From Paenibacillus riograndensis SBR5 (GTDB taxonomy: Bacteria > Bacillota > Bacilli > Paenibacillales > Paenibacillaceae): a stretch of 64,000 bases of DNA. Shown one piece after another: positions 1 through 9,060 of the stretch. A model generated the notes under the pieces. The model ran no database searches and was not told the DNA's origin. It worked only from the letters and a program-made list of their open reading frames with translations. How positions within the stretch are numbered: the stretch's first letter is position 1; each line of letters begins with the position of its first letter. The translations under genes were made by a program, and so were the position numbers. The stretch spans positions 3,951,187 to 4,015,186 of the forward strand of contig NZ_LN831776.1 in assembly GCF_000981585.1 (NCBI RefSeq), given 5' to 3'.

Positions 1-966
1 ATCAGCGCTTGGGAGACTGTTATGAAGAACTGGAAGGGAAGCAATAAGCCCTATCTGGGCACACGGGCGGATTTTGACCCGATCTTCCTGCATACGTCGA
101 TCCTGCACCGGACGTATGACACCTTCCCGTTCACGGTGAAGGATAAGTTCTTCTATGTGAATCAGAACGGCGAGGTCAAGTCCTGGATTGAGACCGAGGA
201 ATTCAAGAAGGATGCGTCCTTCATGCGCGAGCTATACACAAAGGGAATTACCAATCCCGATATCCTGGTCATGAAGCAGGAACAGGTAGACGCGCAGCTC
301 GACAGCGGTGACTGGTTCGTCCGTCTGGGAACCGGCGGAAGCTTGACCGGGCTCAAGAAGTACAATCCAGAGGCCACTGTAAACGATATCGGTGTTGTGT
401 GGTTTAACCCGGAGAAAGAATATCTGCGCCCGCTCACCTTCAAAAACGGGAATGCCGTACCGGTGAACAGCAAGCATCCCGAAGCTGCCGTCAAATTCAT
501 GGATTGGATGCTGGCAAGCCAAGAAAACTATGATCTGGTTCAATATGGCATCGAGGGCAAGCATTACACCAAGGACGGCGAGAAGGGCTATAAGCCGATC
601 AAAGACCCGAATAACAATAATAATCCGGGGTATAGAGGATCTGATTCGCAAAACGGCAACGTAAACTTCATGCGTTTTGATTTGGAGAATAGCATCCCTG
701 ATAACAACAAAGTTCTGTTTGAGCCTAATCCGAATGCAGTCAACAGTATCGCGGCGAACTTTATTTTTGACCCGACGAATGTAAGGGCTGAGTACACCAA
801 CATTATGTCGGAAGCTTCAGCGAGCATCACTCCGATTTATATGGGCGTCCTGGAATACGATAAGGCTTTCCCGGCTGCACTGGAAAAAATGAGAAAAGCC
901 GGTTTGGATAAGGTAGTTGCGGAATATCAGAAGCAATTCCAGGAATATCAGGCTTCGCTTAAATAA
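1..966 (+). CDS. ABC transporter sugar-binding lipoprotein, C-terminal part (partial)
   Basis: The reading frame is open from base 1, so the start and the lipoprotein signal lie outside the window; about 321 residues are visible. The protein looks like the C-terminal half of an extracellular solute-binding protein of the LplA/YtcQ type. The last 50 or so residues (TPIYMGVLEYDKAFPAALEK and following) match the DUF3502 tail that is typical of Paenibacillus oligosaccharide-binding lipoproteins. Known members capture oligosaccharides outside the membrane and pass them to a two-permease ABC importer that uses a shared ATPase. The gene sits directly upstream of a DUF1861 gene and a GH130 phosphorylase, which suggests mannose-containing oligosaccharides, but the ligand cannot be read from the sequence. 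Confidence 0.85.
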   Translation: MSAWETVMKNWKGSNKPYLGTRADFDPIFLHTSILHRTYDTFPFTVKDKFFYVNQNGEVKSWIETEEFKKDASFMRELYTKGITNPDILVMKQEQVDAQLDSGDWFVRLGTGGSLTGLKKYNPEATVNDIGVVWFNPEKEYLRPLTFKNGNAVPVNSKHPEAAVKFMDWMLASQENYDLVQYGIEGKHYTKDGEKGYKPIKDPNNNNNPGYRGSDSQNGNVNFMRFDLENSIPDNNKVLFEPNPNAVNSIAANFIFDPTNVRAEYTNIMSEASASITPIYMGVLEYDKAFPAALEKMRKAGLDKVVAEYQKQFQEYQASLK

Positions 967-989
967 ACGAGCCGATAACAAAAGGGAAG

Positions 990-1952
990 GTGTGGAGAAA
1001 GTTGACCCTGCAAGAGCAAAGAATTGAATTTGAAGCGGCAAAAAAGATATATGAGAGTGCAACCTTGAAATTTCATGGTGTGGACGGTTTGGATGTCTAC
1101 AATATTTCGATCCCATTCAAACGGAACGGGAAACGCTATTTGTTCGGACGGGTAGAACACCGCGAGGAATGGGCCCGCTCTTGGGTCCGGTTATTCGAGG
1201 AAACGGGACAGGATGAATGGACTGTGGTAAAAGACAGCATGATCTATACTCTGGAGGACCCTTACATCAGTGAGATTGGTGATGAGCTTGTAATGGGCGG
1301 GACTCATGTACAGTACCAGAGTGGAAGATACAGTACGTTTTTCGGCTATTTCTTCCGGGGCACCGAACTCGACAATTTGTACTACTTTACTACCGGGCCT
1401 AACAAAATGAAGGATATCCGCCTTGTTCCGCTCACGGACGGCAAGATCGGCGTCTTTTCGCGTCCGCGCAGCACCGAGATGAGAGGCAAATTCGGCAGCG
1501 AATCCATGATCGGCTTCACGGTTATTGACAGACTGGAAGAGCTGACCGCGGACGTCATCGAGAACGCACCTTACATTCACGGCATTTTCGGAGAAGGCGA
1601 ATGGGGAGGCGTCAATCAGGCTTATCTGCTGGACAGTGGTAAAATCGGCGTCATCGGACATATCTGCTACCAGGATAAGGATGAGAATGGCGGGGAAGTG
1701 AAGGTGTACCTGAACATGGCCTTTGTCTTTGATCCAACTACCCGGGAGTCATCTGACCTTCATATGATTGGAAGCCGTCCCTGTTACCCGCCGGGACCAT
1801 CCAAGGCACCGTATTTAGCCGACTGTGTTTTTTCTTCGGGCATTGTGATGCGCCCGGACGGCAAAGCCGATCTGTACAGCGGCATTGGCGATTGCCAGGC
1901 AGGGCGTATTACAATCGACTATCCGTTTGCAGGAAATGGGCATCTTGTATAG
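990..1952 (+). CDS. DUF1861 family protein (beta-propeller, glycan-linked)
   Basis: A 320-residue protein resembling the DUF1861 family, whose members have a glycosidase-like five-bladed propeller and are often encoded next to GH130 enzymes. Visible features are repeated short beta-rich blades, with YLFGRVEHREEWARSW near residue 50 and GIGDCQAGRITIDYPF near the C-terminus. No biochemical role is established for the family that I can name with certainty; a role in binding or processing beta-mannosides is inferred from the neighbours. The start is uncertain: GTG at 990 lies right on the purine-rich stretch 981-991, whereas a TTG at 1002 would leave about 10 bases of spacing. The gene begins 23 bases after the binding protein and precedes GH130 by 73 bases, consistent with one operon. 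Confidence 0.75.
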   Translation: MWRKLTLQEQRIEFEAAKKIYESATLKFHGVDGLDVYNISIPFKRNGKRYLFGRVEHREEWARSWVRLFEETGQDEWTVVKDSMIYTLEDPYISEIGDELVMGGTHVQYQSGRYSTFFGYFFRGTELDNLYYFTTGPNKMKDIRLVPLTDGKIGVFSRPRSTEMRGKFGSESMIGFTVIDRLEELTADVIENAPYIHGIFGEGEWGGVNQAYLLDSGKIGVIGHICYQDKDENGGEVKVYLNMAFVFDPTTRESSDLHMIGSRPCYPPGPSKAPYLADCVFSSGIVMRPDGKADLYSGIGDCQAGRITIDYPFAGNGHLV

Positions 1953-2025
1953 AAGAAGTTGGAATGAGTGTGTCCTCACAACCGGACACATCAACAACAT
2001 GGAGAACTAGGAGGATGTTGTTTAG

Positions 2026-3033
2026 ATGAAAACCAATATGCCCATCATCGGCGCACTGGAGTCCAGCCTGCCCATTCGCCGTCATCCGGCTAATCCCGTG
2101 CTGGACGCTGCCCGTGTGCCGTATCCCACCGCGCTTGTCTTCAATGCAGGCGTCGCCAAATTCGGTGGCCGCTACGTCATGGTATTCCGCAACGACTACG
2201 GCTCCCTGGAGAAGCAGACCATCGAGCCGTCTCACACGACGGATCTTGGCATCGCTTTCAGCGACGATGGCATTCACTGGACGGCGGGGCCGAAGCCGGT
2301 CTTCAAGCTGCGCGACGAAGAGATCGTACGTGCCTACGATCCGCGTCTGACGGTTATCGACGGCCGCTGCTACATGTGCTTCGCCGTAGATACACGGCAC
2401 GGCATCCGGGGAGGGATCGCTGTGACGGACGATTTTGAATCCTTCGAGATATTGAGCTTGTCGACCCCGGACCTGCGGAATATGGTGCTGTTCCCGGAGC
2501 GGATCGGCGGCAACTTCGTAAGGCTGGAACGGCCGTTCACCGTGTACAGCCGCGGCGGCGTTGACCGGTTCGATACCTGGATCTCGGAGTCGCCGGATCT
2601 GATCTATTGGGGCCGTTCCGAGCTGCTGCTGTCGGTGGAGCAGGTGCCGTTTGCCAATGACAAGATCGGCCCGGCCGCACCTCCCGTGAAGACGAGTAAG
2701 GGCTGGCTCACCACGTTCCATGCAGTGGATATCGATCCCGCCAGAGGGAAGAACGGCTGGGAACCGTCCTGGAAGAAGCGGTACACGGCCGGCATTATGC
2801 TGCTTGATCTCGACAATCCGAAGAAAATCCTCGGCATGAGCGCATCGCCGCTGCTCGCACCTGAAGCAGCTTATGAGACGGACGGGGGCTTCCGCAATAA
2901 CGTCATTTTCCCCGGCGGCATGGTGCTGGAGGAGGACGGAGAAGTGAAAATCTATTACGGAGCCGCCGACACGGTGGAATGCCTGGCTACCGCTCATGTG
3001 GATGATCTGATCAGGCTTTGTTTGGAGGGGTAA
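2026..3033 (+). CDS. GH130 family glycoside phosphorylase (beta-mannoside type)
   Basis: A 335-residue protein with the GH130 five-bladed propeller pattern. FNAGVAKFGGRYVMVFRNDY near residue 40 is the usual first blade, the DPRLT motif holds the likely catalytic Asp105 (in AYDPRLTVID), and the terminal blade reads YYGAADTVECLA with Asp315. GH130 enzymes reversibly phosphorolyse beta-mannosidic bonds, giving alpha-mannose 1-phosphate; some members are hydrolases instead. The exact substrate (mannosyl-glucose, mannobiose or mannosyl-GlcNAc) cannot be decided from sequence alone. A strong AGGAGG sits at 2010-2015. The gene is probably the last of the sugar-uptake operon, because a miniature element and a strong hairpin terminator follow. 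Confidence 0.85.
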   Translation: MKTNMPIIGALESSLPIRRHPANPVLDAARVPYPTALVFNAGVAKFGGRYVMVFRNDYGSLEKQTIEPSHTTDLGIAFSDDGIHWTAGPKPVFKLRDEEIVRAYDPRLTVIDGRCYMCFAVDTRHGIRGGIAVTDDFESFEILSLSTPDLRNMVLFPERIGGNFVRLERPFTVYSRGGVDRFDTWISESPDLIYWGRSELLLSVEQVPFANDKIGPAAPPVKTSKGWLTTFHAVDIDPARGKNGWEPSWKKRYTAGIMLLDLDNPKKILGMSASPLLAPEAAYETDGGFRNNVIFPGGMVLEEDGEVKIYYGAADTVECLATAHVDDLIRLCLEG

Positions 3034-3039
3034 GGAGGC

Positions 3040-3128
3040 TATATAGAGTGAACTTGAAAAACGAACAAAACATTCTCCGTAGTCCCGACAAAGTCCCTAA
3101 TGTATATATCTTAAGTTCACTCTATATA
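3040..3128 (+). repeat. MITE-like element, copy A (internally deleted)
   Basis: The 16-bp ends at 3040-3055 and 3113-3128 are perfect inverted repeats (tatatagagtgaactt and its complement). By eye it is the two ends of the 218-bp copy at 50371-50588, read in the opposite orientation: it keeps about 31 bases of one end and 58 of the other, and lacks about 130 internal bases. A more diverged full-length copy lies at 9061-9281. There is no coding capacity. It sits 7 bases after the GH130 stop codon. Confidence 0.85.
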
Positions 3129-3146
3129 ATATATAATGCTTAACAA

Positions 3147-3184
3147 GGACTGGCCCTGTGCAGTATGCTACACAGGGCCAGTCC
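3147..3184. terminator. Strong intrinsic terminator
   Basis: A perfect 14-bp stem (ggactggccctgtg and its complement) closes a 10-base loop and is followed by a T-rich run. It lies between the converging GH130 and MFS genes and can serve both strands only partly, since the T-run is better on the plus strand. Confidence 0.85.
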
Positions 3185-3243
3185 GTTTTATATTGTTTAG
3201 GGAATTATGCAATCCCAAAAACAATGTGGATATCTTGCTAGCT

Positions 3244-4479
3244 TTAGATAACAAATCGATTTCTAGCCGCACCCAGTCCAATGATACCGAGTAGGGCAGA
3301 AGCGCAAGCCAATATCAGGAATGGAACGCTCCAGCTATGGGTGGCATCATGCAAGTATCCAATCAGTGCCGGGCCCATTGCGGCCAGCAGATATCCGATG
3401 GATTGGGCCATGCCCGATAATTCAGCCGCTTGATGGGCGCTCCGGGTACGCAAGCCAAAAAACATCATTGACAAGCCAAAGGCAAAACCCGACCCAATAC
3501 CAAGAATAATAGTCCACAACAGAACCAGATGGATACTGCCATAGAGAAGTCCAAGTGTTCCGGTCAAAAGCAGAAGCGTTGTAATAACCACTAACAACCG
3601 TTGGTTACGCATGCGCCCGGCTATAACAGGAACGATGAACGAAAGGGGGAGTGAAGCTATAATCATAATTGAGAGAAACCAGCCGGATTGACTTGAACTA
3701 ATGCCCTGGTCTTTTAGTATTTCAGGCAGCCATGCCACCAGCACATAAAAAATGGTTGATTGTAATCCCATAAAAAGAGTTACCTGCCAAGCCAACGGAG
3801 AGCGCCATATATTGACATGGTGGTCGTTCCCTGCGCTGCTGCTGGCAACAGCGGCTGATTTCGCCGGAGCCTTGAGCTGCGGTGCCCAAAAGAGGATGGA
3901 GATGACGCTAAGTATTCCCCATACTCCCAAAGCACCTTGCCAGTTCAAGCCTGCCCCCACAGCTAAGGGAACACTAATACCTGAAGCAATCGCCCCGCTT
4001 AGATTCATGGAAACACTATAAACCCCTGTCATTGTCCCCATTTGCAGCGGAAATTCCCGTTTAATCAGGCTCGGTAGTAATACATTACATATAGTGATAG
4101 CAAACCCCAGAACAGCGGTTCCAACAAACAAGGTTACCGCCCCGGATAACGAGCGAACAGCGATACCGATGACCAACAAAATAAGGGAAATCAGCATAAT
4201 CCGTTCCACACCATATCTGCGTCCTAATTTTGGTACAAAAGGGGATAACAATGCAAATGCAATCAGTGGAACTGTGGTAATCAGGCCTGCTAAGGTATTC
4301 GAAATATGCACGTTCTCCCGGATAAGACCGACTAATGGTCCCACCGAGGTGAGGGGAGCACGCAAATTCGCTGCGATAAAAATAATTCCTGCGATCATGA
4401 ACCAGATTCTCGCTTGCTTGCGGATACCGGTAGTGGATATTGCATCCTGTTTTTTTAACAATTGTTCTGATGAACTCAT
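3244..4479 (-). CDS. MFS transporter, CynX/NimT family
   Basis: A 411-residue polytopic membrane protein with about 12 hydrophobic segments. The motif NLRAPLTSVGPL in the first transmembrane segment and the arrangement LSPFVPKLGRRYGVERIM after segment two are typical of the CynX/NimT group (cyanate or 2-nitroimidazole transporter type, B. subtilis YycB type). A role in export or uptake of a small organic anion is likely, but the substrate is unknown. It lies 78 bases downstream of a FadR/GntR regulator on the same strand, and the two are probably one transcript with the regulator controlling the transporter. A good GGAGGAACCC precedes the ATG (reverse of 4482-4491). Confidence 0.85.
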   Translation of the reverse strand: MSSSEQLLKKQDAISTTGIRKQARIWFMIAGIIFIAANLRAPLTSVGPLVGLIRENVHISNTLAGLITTVPLIAFALLSPFVPKLGRRYGVERIMLISLILLVIGIAVRSLSGAVTLFVGTAVLGFAITICNVLLPSLIKREFPLQMGTMTGVYSVSMNLSGAIASGISVPLAVGAGLNWQGALGVWGILSVISILFWAPQLKAPAKSAAVASSSAGNDHHVNIWRSPLAWQVTLFMGLQSTIFYVLVAWLPEILKDQGISSSQSGWFLSIMIIASLPLSFIVPVIAGRMRNQRLLVVITTLLLLTGTLGLLYGSIHLVLLWTIILGIGSGFAFGLSMMFFGLRTRSAHQAAELSGMAQSIGYLLAAMGPALIGYLHDATHSWSVPFLILACASALLGIIGLGAARNRFVI

Positions 4480-4557
4480 AAGGGTTCCTCCCGCGTTTTA
4501 AGTTAATTCATGGTCAATTTCATTCATGTGGAAGAAGTACCCTGATCACTACTTCAT

Positions 4558-5226
4558 TTAGCACATTTTAGTACGGGCCTTTTCAATGTATAAACGAACT
4601 GCCTCCTCGGCTTGAGGGCAATCCCGATTGGCAATGGCTTGATACAGCAGGTCATGAGAGTCGTGATAAAAAGCATTTTTGAAGTCCTCTGTTTCCAAAA
4701 CCATGTTGTGCAGTGCCTCGGTAATATGGTTGTACAAATTCCCCATCAATTGGTTATGTGAAGCAGCAATCACCATTTTGTGAAACTCGACATCCCAGTG
4801 GGCATAAGCTTTGAGATCCTGCTGGCCGGCTGCTTGTCTGCACTTGTCCAGACATGTCCGAATCGCCTCCAAATCTTCTTCGCTTCTCCTGGACGCAGCC
4901 AGGGCAGCAGCCTCTCTTTCCAATGCATATCGGACCTCCAGGCTCTCAAGCATATCGGTATGATTAATCACTTTTTCGATCACTGACCCCAAGACACTTG
5001 AGGAGCAGACATAGGTTCCGTCCCCTTGTCTGGTCTTCAGCAGCCCCGCATACGTTAAAGCCCGAATGGCTTCCCTCAAGGTATTACGGCTGACTTGAAG
5101 CTGTTCCATTAGCTCTGGCTCTGGAGGAATACGCATCCCTACCCGCCATTCGCCGTTTTCGATCTTCCCCTGGATTTGGTAGGCCACCTGTTCCACCAAG
5201 GTTAAACGTTGAGTTTGAGTTAACAA
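4558..5226 (-). CDS. FadR/GntR family transcriptional regulator
   Basis: About 222 residues. The N-terminal winged helix contains RIPPEPELMEQLQVSRNTLREA followed by GLLKTRQGDGTYV, the signature of GntR regulators. The C-terminal all-helical part (EREAAALAASRRSEEDLEAI, HWDVEFHKMVIAASHNQLM) is the FCD ligand-binding domain of the FadR subfamily, with Asp and His residues that usually bind a metal and a carboxylate ligand. The frame is open to 5274, but AAAGGAG (5235-5241 on the complement) sits at good spacing from a TTG at 5226 and only 2 bases from an ATG at 5232, so I prefer the TTG. It probably regulates the transporter downstream and itself; it is divergent from the suf operon. Confidence 0.85.
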   Translation of the reverse strand: MLTQTQRLTLVEQVAYQIQGKIENGEWRVGMRIPPEPELMEQLQVSRNTLREAIRALTYAGLLKTRQGDGTYVCSSSVLGSVIEKVINHTDMLESLEVRYALEREAAALAASRRSEEDLEAIRTCLDKCRQAAGQQDLKAYAHWDVEFHKMVIAASHNQLMGNLYNHITEALHNMVLETEDFKNAFYHDSHDLLYQAIANRDCPQAEEAVRLYIEKARTKMC

Positions 5227-5309
5227 CAGCATCACTCCTTTGCAAACGTAGGATGTTTGGTATTTTGGTGTCATTATAGCAGAATGATTTTAACTTGGAA
5301 AGAAAAAAA

Positions 5310-5330
5310 TGATATTGATAATCATTATCA
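5310..5330 (+). promoter_or_regulatory. Fur box upstream of the suf operon
   Basis: The sequence from 5310 (tgatattgataatcattatc, plus a final a) matches the classical Fur consensus gataatgataatcattatc with only small differences in the left arm. It lies in the 217-bp divergent spacer between the GntR gene and sufC, about 160 bases upstream of the sufC start. Iron-loaded Fur would be expected to repress sufCDB here, so that the operon is induced in iron limitation. The GntR side could also be affected. Confidence 0.8.
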
Positions 5331-5346
5331 CTTGTGATATATTGCT

Positions 5347-5366
5347 ATTGTTTACTAGTGAACAAT
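5347..5366. promoter_or_regulatory. 20-bp palindrome, candidate operator
   Basis: attgtttactagtgaacaat is an almost perfect palindrome (one mismatched pair) lying 17 bases downstream of the Fur box and upstream of sufC. The symmetry and size suit a dimeric winged-helix regulator such as a MarR-type protein, but no regulator can be assigned. It could equally overlap the suf promoter. Confidence 0.45.
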
Positions 5367-5491
5367 TAATAAACTGACACCGCATAAGCTCAGTTATTGC
5401 AAGAGGGGAGAGGATAGTCACCATTGGAGTTTTTGAAAAATATCAACGATGCGGGCTGAAGAAAGAAATGTGGAAGGGGAGTATCTGATAA

Positions 5492-6271
5492 ATGACGACC
5501 TTAAAGATTGAGGACCTGAGATCCAGAATTGAAGGCAAAGAAATTTTAAAAGGACTTAACCTGGAGATTCATGGCGGAGAAATTCATGCCATTATGGGTC
5601 CTAACGGGACGGGGAAAAGCACCTTGGCTTCTGCGTTAATGGGCCATCCCAAATATGAGGTTACAAATGGCAGGGTAACGCTGGATGATGAAGATCTGCT
5701 GGAGATGGAGGTCGATGAGCGTGCCCGGGCAGGCTTGTTCCTGGCTATGCAGTATCCAAGTGAAATTGCCGGTGTGACGAACTCGGACTTTCTGAGAAGT
5801 GCGGTTAATGCACGACGCGGGGAAGGCAATGAAGTATCATTAATCCGCTTTATCCGCCAGATGGAAAGCAAGATGAAGGGATTGGAGATGAATCCTGAAT
5901 TTTCACACCGTTATCTGAATGAAGGCTTCTCCGGCGGGGAGAAAAAGCGGAATGAAATTTTGCAAATGATGATGCTTGAGCCTAAGTTCGTCATTTTGGA
6001 CGAGGTGGATTCGGGCCTTGATATTGATGCATTACGTATTGTAGCTAATGGTGTTAATGAGCTACGCAGTCCTGACAGAGGTTTTCTCATCATTACCCAT
6101 TATCAGCGTCTGCTGAATTATATCACCCCGGATTTCGTGCATGTGATGATGCAAGGCCGTATTGTCAAATCCGGCGGTCCCGAGCTTGCCCATCGTTTGG
6201 AGGCGGATGGATATGATTGGGTGAAGGAGGAACTCGGCATCACGGATGAGGCGGCAGGGCAGGAGGCTTAA
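5492..6271 (+). CDS. sufC: Fe-S cluster assembly ATPase SufC
   Basis: A 259-residue ABC-type ATPase. Walker A is GPNGTGKST (residues 36-44), the signature is FSGGEKKRNE near 149, and Walker B is FVILDEVDSGLD near 166-177. The SufC-specific ending THYQRLLNYITPDFVHVMMQ is present. SufC powers the SufBCD scaffold that builds Fe-S clusters in the cytosol. It is the first gene of sufC-sufD-sufB, and a GGAAGGGGAG sequence at 5472-5481 precedes the ATG. The Fur box and palindrome upstream suggest control by iron. Confidence 0.96.
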   Translation: MTTLKIEDLRSRIEGKEILKGLNLEIHGGEIHAIMGPNGTGKSTLASALMGHPKYEVTNGRVTLDDEDLLEMEVDERARAGLFLAMQYPSEIAGVTNSDFLRSAVNARRGEGNEVSLIRFIRQMESKMKGLEMNPEFSHRYLNEGFSGGEKKRNEILQMMMLEPKFVILDEVDSGLDIDALRIVANGVNELRSPDRGFLIITHYQRLLNYITPDFVHVMMQGRIVKSGGPELAHRLEADGYDWVKEELGITDEAAGQEA

Positions 6272-6295
6272 GAGGCCGGAAAGGGGGAAAAGACA

Positions 6296-7618
6296 GTGGA
6301 GGTACAAAATAGAGTTTCTGTAAATGCGGATGACTTGTGTGCCTGGTCAAGAGCCAAGGCTGAACCGCAATGGCTGCTTGAGCAACGTTTACAGGCACTT
6401 AAGCAGGCGGAAAATCTGAAGTTGCCAGAAGTGGAAAAAATGAAGCTTGAGCGTTGGGACATTTATGAGCATGGAGACTACAAAGCTGAGAACATGTGGC
6501 CTGGCCTGCAGGAGGCGCACGAGGCAGTCCACAGTCTGGTCAACTTCCCGGTGGAAGGCGGGCTGATCGTTCAGCATAACTCAGATGTAGTTTATAGCGA
6601 ATTGTCAGCTGATTTGGCTGCACAAGGAGTGATTCTGACAGATCTGCATACAGCGGCGAGAGAGCATGGAGAACTGGTACAACGGTATCTCGGTCAGGCT
6701 GTGAAACCGGAAGAGCATTGGCTATCTGCTGTGCATAGTGCCGTATGGAGCGGCGGTGTATTTCTATATATTCCGGACGGAGTAGAGGTTGAGGTGCCAC
6801 TACAGGCGATTTTTTATAGCAGCATGAGCGGGGCGCGTTTTGCACCGCATATCCTGATTGTGGCCGGAAACAACAGCAAGATCAGTTATGTAGACAATTG
6901 CATATCGGGCAGAGAGGATATCAAGGTTCTACATAATGGGGTGCTGGAAGTATTTGCAGGAGCAGGCTCCAAGGTGCAGGTTGCTTCGGTTCATCAGCTT
7001 GCTGCTCCTACAACGGACTTTACCCAGCGGCGTGCGGTTGTGCTTGCAGATGGAGCGGTAGAATGGATTATCGGGGAGATGAACAATGGCTATACTGCCT
7101 CTGATACCAAGACATTGCTCCAAGGCAATGGCTCTACCTCTGATGCCAAGGTGATAGCTGTAGGCTCGGGCTCCCAAAAGTTAAGCTATACAACTCAAGC
7201 CCAACATTTTGGCAGAAGCTCGGTGAGCCAGATGATTACACGTGCAGTTATGCGCGAAGAGGCTACGGCCATTATCAACGGGATTACCAAGATTGAAAAA
7301 GGCGCAACCCATTGTGATGGGCAGCAGACAGAACGAATTCTGATGTTGAGTCCCAAAGCACGCGGCGATGCCAACCCCATCCTTCTGATTGATGAAGATG
7401 ACGTCACAGCCGGTCATGCTGCATCTGTGGGGCAAGTGAATGAGGAGCAGATTTATTACTTGATGTCACGGGGGATCTCCCGGAATGAAGCGGAATATCT
7501 TGTTATTTTCGGCTTCCTGGCTCCTGTCATTTCGGAGATTCCGCTCGAGGGAGTTCGCAGCCGCCTGCAGGATTTAGTGGAGAGTAAGCTGGGCAGATCA
7601 CAGGAATTCAAATCATAG
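6296..7618 (+). CDS. sufD: Fe-S cluster assembly protein SufD
   Basis: A 440-residue protein with the parallel beta-helix core of the SufB/SufD family. The region GATHCDGQQTERILMLSPKA, followed by DDVTAGHAASVGQVNEEQIY and LMSRGISRNEAEYLVIFGFL, is the conserved C-terminal part; the His in AGHAAS corresponds to the conserved SufD histidine near the SufB-SufD interface. It starts at GTG with a GGGGGA motif 8 bases upstream, 24 bases after sufC, so translation is probably coupled. SufD is the non-cysteine partner of SufB in the SufBC2D scaffold. Confidence 0.95.
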   Translation: MEVQNRVSVNADDLCAWSRAKAEPQWLLEQRLQALKQAENLKLPEVEKMKLERWDIYEHGDYKAENMWPGLQEAHEAVHSLVNFPVEGGLIVQHNSDVVYSELSADLAAQGVILTDLHTAAREHGELVQRYLGQAVKPEEHWLSAVHSAVWSGGVFLYIPDGVEVEVPLQAIFYSSMSGARFAPHILIVAGNNSKISYVDNCISGREDIKVLHNGVLEVFAGAGSKVQVASVHQLAAPTTDFTQRRAVVLADGAVEWIIGEMNNGYTASDTKTLLQGNGSTSDAKVIAVGSGSQKLSYTTQAQHFGRSSVSQMITRAVMREEATAIINGITKIEKGATHCDGQQTERILMLSPKARGDANPILLIDEDDVTAGHAASVGQVNEEQIYYLMSRGISRNEAEYLVIFGFLAPVISEIPLEGVRSRLQDLVESKLGRSQEFKS

Positions 7619-7658
7619 ATCAAAGTAAGTTATTTGAAGGACAAAGGAGTGACATCAA

Positions 7659-9056
7659 ATGGCTAAAAATGCACCTGATATGGGCGACTATAAATATGGT
7701 TTTCGAGACGGGCATCAGTCTGTTTTCCAATCAGGAAAAGGATTGACCCCGGAGATTGTGCGGGAGATTTCCCGAATCAAGGAAGAGCCGGAGTGGATGC
7801 TTGAGTTTCGTCTGAAGGCGTTGGAGCAATTCTACAAAATGCCGATGCCCCGCTGGGGAGCAGATTTGGATGGGCTTAATCTTGAAGACATTCAATATTA
7901 TGTGCGCCCTTCGGAAAAGCAGGGAAAGACCTGGGAGGAAGTACCGGCTGAAATCAAAGCAACCTTTGACAAGCTGGGCATTCCCGAAGCAGAGCAAAAG
8001 TTCCTGGCGGGTGTGTCCGCTCAATATGAGTCGGAAGTGGTATATCACAGCATGCGGCAGGATCTGGAGGAGCAAGGTGTTGTTTTTCTGGATACGGATA
8101 CCGCGTTAAAGCAATATCCCGAATTGTTTAAGGAATACTTCGGTACAATTATTCCCCCTGCTGACAATAAATTTGCAGCACTTAATAGCGCGGTGTGGTC
8201 TGGCGGAAGCTTCGTATATGTTCCCAAAGGGGTACAATGCGAGGTGCCTATTCAGGGGTATTTCCGGATTAACTCTGAAAATATGGGGCAATTCGAGCGG
8301 ACGCTGATTATTGCCGATGAAGGAAGCTTTATCCACTATGTTGAAGGCTGTACTGCACCCATTTACAGCACCAGTTCCCTGCACAGCGGGGTCATTGAGA
8401 TCATCTGCCGGAAGGATTCCCGTGTGCGTTACACGACCATTCAGAACTGGGCGCCCAACATCTACAATTTGGTGACCCAGCGGGCTGTCGCAGAGGAAAA
8501 TGCCACGATGGAATGGGTAGACGGCAATATCGGCTCCAAGGTTACGATGAAGTATCCGGCGGTACTTTTGAAAGGGCGGGGGGCCAAGGGGTCAATATTG
8601 TCGATTGCCGTAGCCGGCAAGGAGCAGCATCAGGATGCCGGAGCGAAGGTCATTCACCTGGCTCCCGATACCACTTCCACGATTATATCCAAATCTATCA
8701 GCAAGCAGGGGGGCAAAGTCAGCTACCGGGGTTTGTCCAGCTTCAGCCGCAATTCCGCAGGTTCCAAGTCCAATATCAAATGCGATACGCTGATTCTGGA
8801 TAACCTGTCGACATCGGATACAGTTCCTTATAATGAAATAAAAAACGACCAGATCACGCTGGAGCATGAGGCCACCGTATCTAAAGTATCCGAGGAACAG
8901 TTATTTTACTTAATGAGCCGGGGACTTACAGAAGAAGAAGCTACGCAAATGATTGTGATGGGCTTCATCGAGCCCTTTACAAAAGAGCTGCCGATGGAGT
9001 ACGCGGTTGAGATGAACCGGCTGATCCAATTTGAGATGGAAGGAAGCATCGGTTGA
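7659..9056 (+). CDS. sufB: Fe-S cluster scaffold protein SufB
   Basis: A 465-residue protein closely matching Suf[20 protein letters not shown] near the N-terminus, then [40 protein letters not shown], and the C-terminal [20 protein letters not shown] with the essential cysteine. It is the cluster-building subunit of SufBC2D. AAGGAG with 8 bases spacing precedes the ATG. In B. subtilis the order is sufCDSUB; here the cysteine desulfurase sufS and the sulfur-transfer protein sufU are absent, so sulfur must come from genes elsewhere. Confidence 0.96.
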   Translation: MAKNAPDMGDYKYGFRDGHQSVFQSGKGLTPEIVREISRIKEEPEWMLEFRLKALEQFYKMPMPRWGADLDGLNLEDIQYYVRPSEKQGKTWEEVPAEIKATFDKLGIPEAEQKFLAGVSAQYESEVVYHSMRQDLEEQGVVFLDTDTALKQYPELFKEYFGTIIPPADNKFAALNSAVWSGGSFVYVPKGVQCEVPIQGYFRINSENMGQFERTLIIADEGSFIHYVEGCTAPIYSTSSLHSGVIEIICRKDSRVRYTTIQNWAPNIYNLVTQRAVAEENATMEWVDGNIGSKVTMKYPAVLLKGRGAKGSILSIAVAGKEQHQDAGAKVIHLAPDTTSTIISKSISKQGGKVSYRGLSSFSRNSAGSKSNIKCDTLILDNLSTSDTVPYNEIKNDQITLEHEATVSKVSEEQLFYLMSRGLTEEEATQMIVMGFIEPFTKELPMEYAVEMNRLIQFEMEGSIG

Positions 9057-9060
9057 TTTG

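Noticed and set aside
1909..2997. 362-codon antisense frame opposite GH130
   Set aside because: It mirrors the GC-rich GH130 gene, is rich in His and Arg, and lacks a start signal.
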